Positions 16,417-25,748 of a stretch of 42,264 nucleotides of DNA are shown in pieces. The first letter of the stretch is position 1. Each line of letters starts with the position of its first letter. This DNA comes from Sinomicrobium pectinilyticum (GTDB lineage: Bacteria > Bacteroidota > Bacteroidia > Flavobacteriales > Flavobacteriaceae), in assembly GCF_003725735.1 (NCBI RefSeq), contig NZ_RJTM01000128.1, forward strand, positions 1 through 42,264. The letters run 5' to 3'. A program made the position numbers and the translations under genes. The notes under the pieces were generated by a model that saw only the letters and a program-made list of their open reading frames with translations, had not been told where the DNA came from and searched no databases.

Positions 16417-16839
16417 ATGAATGCAGAAACGATACCTATGGATAAGAACGTAGAAGAGATGCTGAGGTCACATCGTTTGAAACGTACTTCGGCCCGGATA
16501 GAAATATTATCGCTGTTGCTGGAAAGCAGCCATACCATATCCTATAACGATATAAGTGAGGAATTGGGAGATAATTTCGATAAATCCACCGTATACCGTA
16601 CCCTGAACAGTTTTGAAGAGAAAGGGATAATTCACGCTGTGAACGATGGTAGCGGGGGGATCAAATATGCGGTGACAAAACAGGAAAGTGAGGATGCCCA
16701 TGTGCATTTCAAATGTGATAGCTGTGAGCAGACGTATTGCCTTCCGGATACAAAGATACCGCGTGTACATGCTCCGGACGGTTTCATTATAAACAGGTCT
16801 TCACTGCTTATCAACGGGACATGTAAATACTGTTCTTAA
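16417..16839 (+). CDS. Fur-family metalloregulator, probable Zur
   Basis: The 140-residue protein is a Fur superfamily repressor. The winged-helix DNA-binding part spans about residues 10-85, with LKRTSARIEILSLL and the recognition helix region DKSTVYRTLNSFEEKG. The dimerisation/metal part has HVHFKCDSC (His95, His97, Cys100, Cys103), Cys108, His119 and a final CKYC (Cys136, Cys139), giving the two CxxC pairs of the structural zinc site. It is the last gene of the divergent operon and follows the DUF3299-like gene by 40 bases. Context points to Zur over Fur or PerR. It probably binds the dyads at 13943 and 13981. The gene's stop overlaps the convergent DUF6787 stop by four bases. Confidence 0.85.
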   Translation: MNAETIPMDKNVEEMLRSHRLKRTSARIEILSLLLESSHTISYNDISEELGDNFDKSTVYRTLNSFEEKGIIHAVNDGSGGIKYAVTKQESEDAHVHFKCDSCEQTYCLPDTKIPRVHAPDGFIINRSSLLINGTCKYCS

Positions 16840-17144
16840 GATTTCGGGAATATAAAACCGAGCCCCATTCTACGGAGCATTTTCTTCTCAAAGTCCCAGA
16901 AAAAGCGGAATTGTCCGAACAACCACCCGAAAGTGACCAAAAGTACCTGGTAAACGGGAAAAATAAGCAGTATTCTGAGTGTCCAGTACAGAACAGGGTG
17001 CATGTTGTTTTCGTGCATTTCGAAAAAGGTAAGAAGGGGACCCGCCAGCTTTGCGGCGGACGACCCGGTAAGGGCAAAGACCACAAATATGATCAAAAGC
17101 TGAAAATTGGACTCAATTCCCCAACGCCTTTTTAATTTCTCCAT
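16836..17144 (-). CDS. DUF6787 family small membrane protein
   Basis: From ATG 17144 the product is 102 residues and reads EKLKRRWGIESNFQLLIIFVVFALTGSSAAKLAGPLL. A second hydrophobic stretch (LYWTLRILLIFPVYQVLLVTFGWLFGQF) and FFWDFEKKMLRRMGLG follow. These are the hallmarks of DUF6787, a flavobacterial inner-membrane family of unknown role. A longer frame to 17171 adds nine residues that the family lacks. The gene has its own -7 element at 17169-17176 and is convergent with the Fur-family gene; their stop codons overlap. Confidence 0.8.
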   Translation of the reverse strand: MEKLKRRWGIESNFQLLIIFVVFALTGSSAAKLAGPLLTFFEMHENNMHPVLYWTLRILLIFPVYQVLLVTFGWLFGQFRFFWDFEKKMLRRMGLGFIFPKS

Positions 17145-17168
17145 ACCACAGATATTATTTAAACCGGA

Positions 17169-17176
17169 CAAAGATA
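17169..17176 (-). promoter_or_regulatory. -7 promoter element for the DUF6787 gene
   Basis: The minus strand reads TATCTTTG, a full match to TAnnTTTG, 24 bases before the start at 17144. No TTG is found at the -33 position. Confidence 0.5.
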
Positions 17177-17198
17177 ATGAAGATATATAATCTTTTTG

Positions 17199-17648
17199 TC
17201 AGATACGCGGAATAAAGCCTGCCAGTCGCTGATTGTATTTCCGTTGAAAATAAATAAAATAGTTGTAGAGCTTATAGTTTACTTCGTAACCGTAATCAAT
17301 ATTAGGATCGTAATCTATGCGCATGGTATACAGGTCCGGATTATAGCGGAAAGGCTCCATTACCCTTTGATTCCAGTTGATGACATAAATGTGGTTACGG
17401 CTCTCCAGGAAGTTTTGGGAGTAATATCCTTCAGGACGGGCTACACTTTGCAGCCAGGTATTAAAACCGGGTTCTATAATGATAATTTCATATTCGAGGC
17501 TGTCATTGGAAATGGCTACAGTGTCCCCGCTTTCCGAGTTAAAGATTTCCGATTCGTCCGATGTATAGGCTATCTTCCCGGTAGTACAGGCAATAATGCC
17601 CGATATTACGGCCACGGTGATCAGTAGGTATTTAAGAAATCCCTTCAT
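17199..17648 (-). CDS. DUF6146 family lipoprotein
   Basis: The 149-residue product has a lipoprotein signal (KGFLKYLLITVAVISGIIAC, with Cys21 as the probable lipidated residue). The mature part carries EYEIIIIEPGFNTWLQSVARP, GYYSQNFLESRNHIYVINWNQRV and DYGYEVNYKLYNYFIYFQRKYNQRLAGFIPRI. These match DUF6146 of flavobacteria as I remember it. The function is unknown. It lies between the OmpA-type lipoprotein gene and the DUF6787 gene, all on the minus strand, but the terminator at 17697-17727 separates it from the former. Confidence 0.8.
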   Translation of the reverse strand: MKGFLKYLLITVAVISGIIACTTGKIAYTSDESEIFNSESGDTVAISNDSLEYEIIIIEPGFNTWLQSVARPEGYYSQNFLESRNHIYVINWNQRVMEPFRYNPDLYTMRIDYDPNIDYGYEVNYKLYNYFIYFQRKYNQRLAGFIPRI

Positions 17649-17696
17649 AGTATTAAAAATACAAAAAATCCGCCGGAAAAGCTATTGTAGCATCAT

Positions 17697-17727
17697 AAAA
17701 AAGCCGTCCTCGTTACGAGAGCGGCTT
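17697..17727 (-). terminator. Terminator of the OmpA-type gene
   Basis: A 12-position stem with arms AAGCCGTCCTCG (17701-17712) and CGAGAGCGGCTT (17716-17727), with one mismatch and one G-T pair, closes a 3-base loop. On the minus strand it is followed by six T. It lies 28 bases after the stop of the OmpA-type gene. Confidence 0.75.
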
Positions 17728-17754
17728 CTTGTTCTTTAAAAAATATATTACGGT

Positions 17755-18594
17755 TTATTTACCGGACATATCTTTCATTGTGTCTTCGATCATACCGTAG
17801 AACTGATCCAGTTTAGGCAGAACAACGATTCTTGTTCTTCTGTTTCTGGCACGGCCCGAAGCGGTTTCGTTACTGTCTATCGGAATGTAGTAGCTTCTAC
17901 CTGCGGCGGTCATCCTGGCCGGTGCTACGTTAAAGTCGTTTTGCAGTATACGTACCACTGCAGTAGCTCTGTGTACACTCAAATCCCAGTTGTCTTCGAT
18001 TCCGGGTCTCTTGATCGGCACATTATCTGTGTGACCTTCTACCATAAATTCGAAATCGGGTTTGTTGTTTACCACTTTGGCAACTTTTCCGAGAACTTCC
18101 TTAGCTCTGTCGGTAACCGTATAGCTTCCGCTTCGGAACAATAATTTGTCCGAGATAGAAACAAATACAACACCTTTTTCCACACTGATTTCGATGTCTT
18201 CATCGTTCAGGTTACCCAAAACACCTTTCAGGCTGGTAACCAGAGCAAGGGTAACGGAATCTTTCTTGTTCATTGCATCCTGTAAACGTTGAATACGGAG
18301 ATCTTTTTCTCTTAAACTTTCCAAAGATTTCTCCAGGTTCTCAGCGCCTTTTTTGGATAGCGTCGTAAGATTACCCATGTTGTCTATAAGTGCATTCTTT
18401 TCAGACCTCAGGCTTTGATTGTCTGCTTCCAGTCTGGATTTACTTTCCAGACAGGAGTTAAGCTTTACGGTCGCAGAGTTCAATAAATCCTGGGTTTCTT
18501 TTTGCTTCGCTTCCAGTTCTGCATATTTTTTTTGTGATACACAGGAAGAGAAGAAAATGGCGATACCTGCCCCTAACAAAACTATTTTTTTCAT
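17755..18594 (-). CDS. OmpA family lipoprotein (peptidoglycan-binding)
   Basis: From ATG 18594 the product is 279 residues. It has a lipoprotein signal (KKIVLLGAGIAIFFSSC), then a Lys/Glu/Leu-rich coiled coil at about residues 20-115, then an OmpA C-terminal domain. In this domain FMVEGHTDNVPIK and RAxAVVRIL, here RATAVVRIL, together with RARNRRTRIVV are the peptidoglycan (diaminopimelate) binding residues. It probably tethers the outer membrane to the cell wall. The longer frame to 18642 places charged residues in front of the signal peptide and was rejected. A well-spaced promoter lies at 18677-18706 and a terminator at 17697-17727, so it is a single-gene unit. Confidence 0.9.
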   Translation of the reverse strand: MKKIVLLGAGIAIFFSSCVSQKKYAELEAKQKETQDLLNSATVKLNSCLESKSRLEADNQSLRSEKNALIDNMGNLTTLSKKGAENLEKSLESLREKDLRIQRLQDAMNKKDSVTLALVTSLKGVLGNLNDEDIEISVEKGVVFVSISDKLLFRSGSYTVTDRAKEVLGKVAKVVNNKPDFEFMVEGHTDNVPIKRPGIEDNWDLSVHRATAVVRILQNDFNVAPARMTAAGRSYYIPIDSNETASGRARNRRTRIVVLPKLDQFYGMIEDTMKDMSGK

Positions 18595-18676
18595 CTGTCT
18601 AAAATTTATGCCTGCATTGTTTTTATGCGGGCCTGTTTTCATGATTGTGTTTATTTGGTTTTAAAAAATGAGTTCC

Positions 18677-18706
18677 CAAAAGTATTAAAATCTTCTAATT
18701 ATACAA
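18677..18706 (-). promoter_or_regulatory. Promoter of the OmpA-type gene
   Basis: On the minus strand TTG (18706-18704) is followed after 19 bases by TACTTTTG (18684-18677), a full match to TTG-N19-TAnnTTTG. The leader would be about 76 bases. The promoter overlaps the space just after the GT2 gene's stop. Confidence 0.7.
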
Positions 18707-18716
18707 GGTGTTTTTG

Positions 18717-19718
18717 TTAATCTTTAACTAATTTGGGGTATACTCTTACACTGGCGATATAATATGCCCAAACTACAGACTTAATAACGTAGTAATGCCC
18801 TGTCTTATTACTCTTACCCCGCTTTTTTATGGTATTTTTTAAATGATAGTAATAGCTGAGGTGAGACCGGACTATGGCAAAACAGTGCCGGAATCTCAAC
18901 TGAAATACAAATCGTATTCCGGCTATGCCATCCAGTACCAGACGCATAAAAACGAGTGGTAATACATAGCCGGCAGGTGCATTTTTGGTCAGGGAAAAAA
19001 GGGAATTCCTGAAATTGAGGAATGTCTTTTTGGGGTTCATGTTGTTCAGCGTGGCGCCACCTACATGGTATACATGGCTTTGGCCCGCATACAGGATGCG
19101 GTGACCGGCATTTTTTGCCCTCCAGCACAGGTCAATCTCTTCCTGGTGGGCAAAATAGTCCTTGTCAAACCCTCCGAGACTTTCAAAGACTTGTCTGCGT
19201 ATAAACATACAGGCACCGGTGGCCCAGAATATTTCGCGGGTATCGTCGTATTGCCCCTTGTCTTTTTCCAGGTGCTGAAACACACGTCCACGGCAGAAAG
19301 GATACCCCAGCATGTCTATATAACCTCCGGCGGCCCCGGCATATTCAAAGTATTCTTTGTTCTTGTAATCCAGGATTTTCGGCTGGGCTATGGCCACTTC
19401 CGGATTGTCGGCAAAGATATCCCGGAAAGGCTCCAGCCATCCCGGAGTGACTTCTATATCCGAATTGAGAAGACAAAAAAGATCGGCATTCACCTGTGCC
19501 AGTGCTTCGTTATAGCCTTTGGCAAATCCACCGTTTTCCCGGTTTTGAATGATCCGTATCTCTGGAAAGGATGTACGGAGGAAGTTGACAGAATCATCAG
19601 TAGAAGCATTGTCTGCCACATAAATATCGGCCCCGGGAGAATATTCCAGCACCGAAGGGATGAATTGTTCCAGTAGTTGTTTTCCGTTCCAGTTAAGTAT
19701 TACAACAGCTATCTTCAT
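18717..19718 (-). CDS. Glycosyltransferase family 2
   Basis: The 333-residue product has the GT2 fold: KIAVVILNWNGKQLL at the N-terminus, VADNASTDDSVNFL, then ENGGFAKGYNEALAQ and the metal-binding LLNSDIEV (a DxD-like site). GGFDKDYFAHQEEIDLCWRA corresponds to the conserved acceptor/catalytic ED region. The C-terminal part has weakly hydrophobic helices that may touch the membrane. It probably adds a sugar such as rhamnose to a lipid-linked or surface glycan. It stands next to the HsdR-N and holA genes, an order that I recall from several flavobacterial genomes. Confidence 0.9.
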   Translation of the reverse strand: MKIAVVILNWNGKQLLEQFIPSVLEYSPGADIYVADNASTDDSVNFLRTSFPEIRIIQNRENGGFAKGYNEALAQVNADLFCLLNSDIEVTPGWLEPFRDIFADNPEVAIAQPKILDYKNKEYFEYAGAAGGYIDMLGYPFCRGRVFQHLEKDKGQYDDTREIFWATGACMFIRRQVFESLGGFDKDYFAHQEEIDLCWRAKNAGHRILYAGQSHVYHVGGATLNNMNPKKTFLNFRNSLFSLTKNAPAGYVLPLVFMRLVLDGIAGIRFVFQLRFRHCFAIVRSHLSYYYHLKNTIKKRGKSNKTGHYYVIKSVVWAYYIASVRVYPKLVKD

Positions 19719-19797
19719 AGGTTACAAATAGTCCCGCCGCTAAAGACGTGACCGGCCAGGGCCAACCCCGTAGTATTTTGAGTTCAAAAGTGACAAA

Positions 19798-20244
19798 TTA
19801 ACGACTATATGAGGGAATATCCTCTAAAAATATGTATTTTTCTCGGGTATAGTCCAGCCTGCAAAAGTAATGTTGCAAACCGTTGGTGACCATCAGAAAA
19901 TCCGCTTTCAGGGTAAGGTTATACCTGGCGATCTGGTCAAAGGTATGCTGGGTGATCCGTACCGACGGGGCTTTACATTCCACAATCACGGTAATATGGC
20001 CCTGTGGTGTGTAGACCACTACATCATAGCGCTTTTTTAACCGGTTTACTTTTAGTTCTTTCTCTACATTGATGAGTGATACAGGGTAGTTCTTTTCCCG
20101 GATAAGCAACTGTACTACGTGCTGGCGTACCCATTCTTCCGGTTGCAGAAGAACGAATTTTTTGCGTATGGGATCAAAAATATAGGTTTTATTTTCTCTA
20201 TTTTTGATGCGAAAGTCATATGTAGGAAAATTTAAGGCCAGCAT
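19798..20244 (-). CDS. HsdR N-terminal-domain (PD-(D/E)xK nuclease-like) protein
   Basis: The 148-residue product consists only of a type I restriction HsdR N-terminal-like domain. The PD-(D/E)xK core can be seen as Asp74 in KKRYDVVVY, and Glu89 and Lys91 in VECKAPS, with Gln104 in the helix of QIARYN. No helicase or methylase gene is nearby, so it is not part of a normal restriction system. It is divergent from holA. In flavobacteria this single-domain protein is a conserved neighbour of holA and may have a housekeeping role in DNA metabolism; that is inference. A -7 element ends five bases before its ATG, suggesting a nearly leaderless transcript. Confidence 0.85.
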   Translation of the reverse strand: MLALNFPTYDFRIKNRENKTYIFDPIRKKFVLLQPEEWVRQHVVQLLIREKNYPVSLINVEKELKVNRLKKRYDVVVYTPQGHITVIVECKAPSVRITQHTFDQIARYNLTLKADFLMVTNGLQHYFCRLDYTREKYIFLEDIPSYSR

Positions 20245-20248
20245 GGCG

Positions 20249-20256
20249 CAAATATA
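20249..20256 (-). promoter_or_regulatory. -7 promoter element close to the HsdR-N start
   Basis: The minus strand reads TATATTTG, a full match to TAnnTTTG. The ATG at 20244 is only five bases further on, so transcription from this element would start at or just inside the start codon. Confidence 0.45.
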
Positions 20257-20358
20257 AGGAAAAGCACGAATGGATGTCCGAAGAGGGGCGAAATGCTTTT
20301 CTTCCGGTTCCGGAACGGGACTTATGCTGCAAACTACAAATTTTTGAAGGATATATTC

Positions 20359-21363
20359 ATGGATGAAGTAAAACGGATAGTAGGCGATATTAAAAAAGGA
20401 GATATAAGGCCCGTTTATGTATTGATGGGCGAGGAACCGTATTACATTGACAGAATTGCGGAATTTATCGAAGACAATATCCTCTCCGAAGAAGAGAAAG
20501 GGTTTAATCAGGTCATTCTTTACGGGAAGGATGTTTCCGTCGGGGATATTATAGAAAGTGCCAAGCGTTATCCCATGATGGCAGAGCGACAGGTAGTTAT
20601 CGTAAAGGAAGCACAGGAACTTTCCAGGACCATAGAAAACCTGGCGCCTTATGCGGAAAACCCGCAGCCTTCAACGGTACTGGTTATATGTTATAAGTAC
20701 AAAACACTTGACAAACGGAAAAAACTGTACAAAGCGGTTAAAAAGGAAGGGGTGCTCTTTGAGAGCAAAAAGCTGTATGAGAACCAGGTCGGTGACTGGA
20801 TACGAAGGGTCCTTGCAGGAAAAAAGTATACGATAGCCCCTAAGGCGGCATTGATGCTGGTGGAGTTTTTGGGTACTGATCTGGGGAAGATCAACAACGA
20901 ACTGGAGAAACTACAGCTCATACTTCCGCAGGGAACGGAAATAACACCCGGCCATATCGAAGAGAATATCGGTATAAGTAAAGATTATAACAATTTTGAA
21001 CTCCGGAAGGCCATAGGAGAGAAGGATGTAGTGAAAGCTACCAGGATTATTAATTATTTCGGCCAGAACCCTAAAGACAACCCTTTGGTGGTAACCGTGG
21101 CACTTCTGTTTAATTTTTTCTCCCAGTTATTGCAATACCACGGATTGAATGACCACTCCCCGAAAAGTGTGGCGGGAGCACTTCGCATTAATCCGTTTTT
21201 TGTTAAAGAATACCAGGTGGCAGCGCACAATTATCCGATGAAAAAAGTAAGTGCGGCAATTGCCGTACTCCGGGAAATGGATGTTAAAGGAAAAGGGGTC
21301 GGAGCTGCCGGCATACCACAGGCCGACCTGCTTAAGGAACTACTGGTGAAAATAATGAATTAA
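20359..21363 (+). CDS. holA: DNA polymerase III subunit delta
   Basis: The delta subunit opens the sliding clamp within the clamp-loader complex. From ATG 20359 the product is 334 residues, close to the usual length of about 340. It begins DEVKRIVGDIKKGDIRPVYVLMGEEPYYIDRI, the typical delta opening with the degenerate nucleotide-binding GEEPY region. ESAKRYPMMAERQVVIVKEAQEL and the middle LVEFLGTDLGKINNELEKL segment follow, then a C-terminal helical collar domain. The longer frame starting at 20293 adds 22 residues without similarity. It diverges from the HsdR-N gene. Confidence 0.92.
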   Translation: MDEVKRIVGDIKKGDIRPVYVLMGEEPYYIDRIAEFIEDNILSEEEKGFNQVILYGKDVSVGDIIESAKRYPMMAERQVVIVKEAQELSRTIENLAPYAENPQPSTVLVICYKYKTLDKRKKLYKAVKKEGVLFESKKLYENQVGDWIRRVLAGKKYTIAPKAALMLVEFLGTDLGKINNELEKLQLILPQGTEITPGHIEENIGISKDYNNFELRKAIGEKDVVKATRIINYFGQNPKDNPLVVTVALLFNFFSQLLQYHGLNDHSPKSVAGALRINPFFVKEYQVAAHNYPMKKVSAAIAVLREMDVKGKGVGAAGIPQADLLKELLVKIMN

Positions 21364-21448
21364 CTCTTACAATTTAATTCAAACAGGTATCGCGGTATGT
21401 ATGGCCGGGCTCCGGCCCCTTTACACAGATTATTATTTAACAAAACCT

Positions 21449-21466
21449 CTGCATCTTTCAGTGCAG
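21449..21466. terminator. Weak hairpin between holA and doxX-like gene
   Basis: Arms CTGCA (21449-21453) and TGCAG (21462-21466) form a 5-bp stem. On the minus strand TTTTG follows soon after. It lies between the two convergent stops and may help to end either transcript. Confidence 0.3.
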
Positions 21467-21488
21467 AATGGTTTAATAATTTTTTGAG

Positions 21489-21893
21489 CTAGGCATATGG
21501 GGATTTCTTACCCAGGGCCCCGTCTATACTGAATTTCCCCGGACCGGTAAGAGCAATGGTCGTGAAGATAACAAGGTAAAGTAATGCCATTTCCTTTTTT
21601 GCCAGCGGATCACTGCCGTGTATTACGAATGCAGCCACCATCATAGTAATAATAGTAGGCAAGGCTGCCCATCGTGTCTTGAAACCTATAATAACGAATA
21701 TAGGAGCTATGAATTCACCGATCACAGCGAGAATAAGAGAAGTTTTTGCGCCTACGCCTACGGGATCTGCAAATTCTATTTCACCACCGTTCAGTAACAT
21801 TTGTAATTTTCCGAAACCATGTGTCATCATCAGTGCGGAAGCACAGATTCTGAGCAGGGCCAGTCCCAGGCCAAAGGAGTTGTCTTTTTTCAT
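21489..21893 (-). CDS. DoxX family membrane protein
   Basis: The 134-residue protein has four hydrophobic segments and the family pattern GLALLRICASALMMTHGFGKL followed by a loop, then LAVIGEFIAPIFVIIGFKTRWAALPTIITMMVAAFVIH. This fits DoxX, a family of small inner-membrane proteins related to the DoxD subunit of archaeal quinone oxidoreductase. In bacteria the role is mostly unknown. The C-terminus FSIDGALGKK also fits. It follows the idh gene on the minus strand, but a good terminator lies between. Confidence 0.85.
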   Translation of the reverse strand: MKKDNSFGLGLALLRICASALMMTHGFGKLQMLLNGGEIEFADPVGVGAKTSLILAVIGEFIAPIFVIIGFKTRWAALPTIITMMVAAFVIHGSDPLAKKEMALLYLVIFTTIALTGPGKFSIDGALGKKSPYA

Positions 21894-22062
21894 GTTATAA
21901 TATGTTATGGTTTGATCGTACTAAAATAGGAAATTATATTCTATGTGTTACGGATACATTTGGTGAAATAGATCACCGGGGAACTGAAAGTACGAGTGGT
22001 ATATAGTGGAAAGCCCCGGTTCACCGGGCTAAGGACAGGAGCGGCAGCCAATGGATGAAGAA

Positions 22063-22094
22063 TAAAAAAAACAGGCTACCTTTTGAGTAGCCTG
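22063..22094 (-). terminator. Terminator of idh
   Basis: Arms CAGGCTAC (22072-22079) and GTAGCCTG (22087-22094) form a perfect 8-bp stem around a 7-base loop. On the minus strand eight T follow. It lies 24 bases after the idh stop. A second G/C-rich hairpin at 22011-22030 (CCGG-TTCA-CCGG core) lies further down without a T run. Confidence 0.8.
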
Positions 22095-22117
22095 CCCGGA
22101 AATATTCTGGTTTTTGA

Positions 22118-24400
<2,283 letters not shown>

Positions 24401-24411
24401 TTAAGCGAAAG

Positions 24412-24419
24412 CAAATATA
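24412..24419 (-). promoter_or_regulatory. -7 promoter element of idh
   Basis: The minus strand reads TATATTTG, a full match to TAnnTTTG, 60 bases before the idh start. No TTG lies at the -33 position. Confidence 0.5.
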
Positions 24420-24611
24420 CAATTAAATGTGGGAATGAGGGGGTTAGAGAGACCTAAAATTGGCAGGAAACATAGGCAAATTGTTATAATTACGACCGGT
24501 GGGACAGAGAGGGGCAAAAGTTGTGGGATTTTTTAGTTACGGATCGGATATTGCAGGTGGTATTGATCCGCAATCCGTAACATTTTCCCGGTTCTGGCCC
24601 GGGGGAAAAAC

Positions 24612-24652
24612 AAAAGCCATATCACCGTTATTATCCGTTGATATGGCTTTTT
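24612..24652. terminator. Strong bidirectional terminator after a gene relic
   Basis: Arms AAAAGCCATATCA (24612-24624) and TGATATGGCTTTT (24639-24651) are perfect 13-bp complements with a 14-base loop and T runs in both directions. No intact gene ends here; the nearest stop is that of the minus-strand relic at 24674, 22 bases away. The hairpin therefore supports the idea that the relic was once a real transcription unit. Confidence 0.8.
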
Positions 24653-24673
24653 GGAAATAATTGTCTGGATTCT

Positions 24674-24887
24674 TTAATCCCCCGGTACAAATACCAGGTT
24701 TGCAAACTCCGGTTGCCTGTCCGTCCAATCATCTCCGGTAGGAAACACTTTTACAGCAATACTGTTTTACGTGTTTCCTCATACTTTTTAAACATCCTAC
24801 TCGTATTTACGAAATCTTCGTCAATCTCTTCGGCATAAAAATCCGGATTTTTAACTTTCTGTCAAACTGTAGATGGTGTATCACCAT
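24674..24887 (-). pseudogene. Frameshifted relic of a small (about 71-residue) protein gene
   Basis: On the minus strand three consecutive frame segments join into one plausible protein. From ATG 24887: MVIHHLQFDRKLK. After a single-base loss in an A run near 24850: NPDFYAEEIDEDFVNTSRMF, going on to KKYEETRKTVLL. After another single-base loss near 24752: KVFPTGDDWTDRQPEFANLV, ending FVPGD and a stop at 24674. Adding two bases restores 72 codons. The segments have the composition of coding sequence, with charged, aromatic and Pro/Gly residues evenly mixed, and a strong terminator follows directly. I do not recognise the family. The alternative is chance, but three aligned segments make this less likely. 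Confidence 0.5.
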
Positions 24888-25041
24888 TACAATCTTTTCA
24901 GACCTTGTTCAAAAAGTATATATGTACAAGAACATTTGTATGTTTCTGTCTTATAAAATTACGAAAATAAAAGATAAAAAAGAAAAATTGGAGGGTTAAA
25001 AATCAACAACTTATAAACCGGAGTTATTAACAATAGTTAAT
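24888..25041. other. Intergenic DNA between rplS terminator and relic
   Basis: This AT-rich stretch holds nothing convincing. TACTTTTTG on the minus strand around 24905-24913 is one base longer than a -7 element and could be the remains of the relic's promoter. Confidence 0.3.
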
Positions 25042-25071
25042 AAAAAAGGCCATCCTATGAAGGATAGCCTT
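25042..25071 (-). terminator. Terminator of rplS
   Basis: Arms AAGGCCATCCT (25046-25056) and AGGATAGCCTT (25061-25071) form an 11-position stem with one C-A mismatch and a 4-base loop. Six or more T follow on the minus strand. It lies 22 bases after the rplS stop. Confidence 0.8.
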
Positions 25072-25092
25072 AAATTTTTCAGGTAAAATAAA

Positions 25093-25443
25093 TTAACCTC
25101 GGACTTCTTTGATCCTTGCTTTTTTACCGCGAAGACCTCTGAAGTAGAATATACGCGCTCTTCGCACTTTACCTTTCTTGTTGATCTCGATCTTTTGGAG
25201 TGCAGGCATGTTAATCGGAAAAATACGCTCCACACCTACGGTACCGGACATTTTTCGGATGGTAAATGTTTCGGAAGCACCTGTGCCTCTTCTTTGAATT
25301 ACCACTCCTTTAAAGAACTGTGTACGTGTTTTTTCACCTTCTTTAATTTCGTAATACACAGTAATTGTGTCTCCGGCAGAGAATTCCGGGAAATCCTTTC
25401 TTGTAACGAATTCGTCCTGGACAAATTTTACCAGATTTTCCAT
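25093..25443 (-). CDS. rplS: 50S ribosomal protein L19
   Basis: L19 binds 23S rRNA at the interface of the two ribosomal subunits. The 116-residue protein has the standard features FSAGDTITVYYEIKEGEKTRTQFFKGVVIQRRG and FTIRKMSGTVGVERIFPINMP, and the basic end KVRRARIFYFRGLRGKKARIKE. The length and start are normal. In many bacteria rplS follows rimM and trmD, but here it stands alone with its own promoter element and terminator, as is common in Bacteroidota. Confidence 0.97.
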   Translation of the reverse strand: MENLVKFVQDEFVTRKDFPEFSAGDTITVYYEIKEGEKTRTQFFKGVVIQRRGTGASETFTIRKMSGTVGVERIFPINMPALQKIEINKKGKVRRARIFYFRGLRGKKARIKEVRG

Positions 25444-25520
25444 TGTTGTATCTTTTAAAAATAGTGTTTCTTCAAAGCAACATACACGTCTCTCGCCAGA
25501 GGTTGGTCTGAAATCGGGTG

Positions 25521-25528
25521 CAAATATA
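25521..25528 (-). promoter_or_regulatory. -7 promoter element of rplS
   Basis: The minus strand reads TATATTTG, a full match to TAnnTTTG. The leader would be about 70 bases and contains a small CTCT/AGAG hairpin near 25491-25502. Confidence 0.5.
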
Positions 25529-25637
25529 AATAATTATTTTTATAAGTGCAATACCGGGGATTTATCGGTCTCAAAAAAAGTTTAAAACTATGTACCTTGG
25601 TACATCTTCCTTTCGGGTCCTGAAAAGTTATTTATGT

Positions 25638-25693
25638 CACGAATTCACGAATGAATATAGGGTTGTACTTGTAAAAATATTGGTGAATTCGTG
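25638..25693. repeat. Inverted repeat with CACGAATTCAC arms (REP-like)
   Basis: Arms CACGAATTCAC (25638-25648) and GTGAATTCGTG (25683-25693) are perfect 11-bp complements with a 34-base loop. The arms are themselves near-palindromic around GAATTC. The intergenic position and the motif resemble dispersed GTGAATTCGTG elements that I recall from other flavobacterial genomes. Only one pair is found in this window. Confidence 0.5.
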
Positions 25694-25698
25694 GCCAA

Positions 25699-25743
25699 AC
25701 AGACTTTCGGTCTGCCACAAATTATGGAGTTCAAGTCCATAGG
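25699..25743 (-). terminator. Two hairpins after the efflux operon
   Basis: CAGAC-TTTCG-GTCTG (25699-25713) and TATGGA with TCCATA (25725-25743, loop 7) follow the stop of the adaptor gene on the minus strand. T runs are short. Together they may end or stabilise the efflux transcript. Confidence 0.4.
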
Positions 25744-25748
25744 TTTGG

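Noticed and set aside
22011-22030. G/C-rich hairpin between idh and the doxX-like gene
   Set aside because: It lacks a T run and lies beyond a good terminator, so no function is claimed.
24537-24728. 63-residue minus-strand open frame across the terminator
   Set aside because: It runs through the hairpin at 24612-24651 and has no protein-like pattern, whereas another frame fits the relic better.
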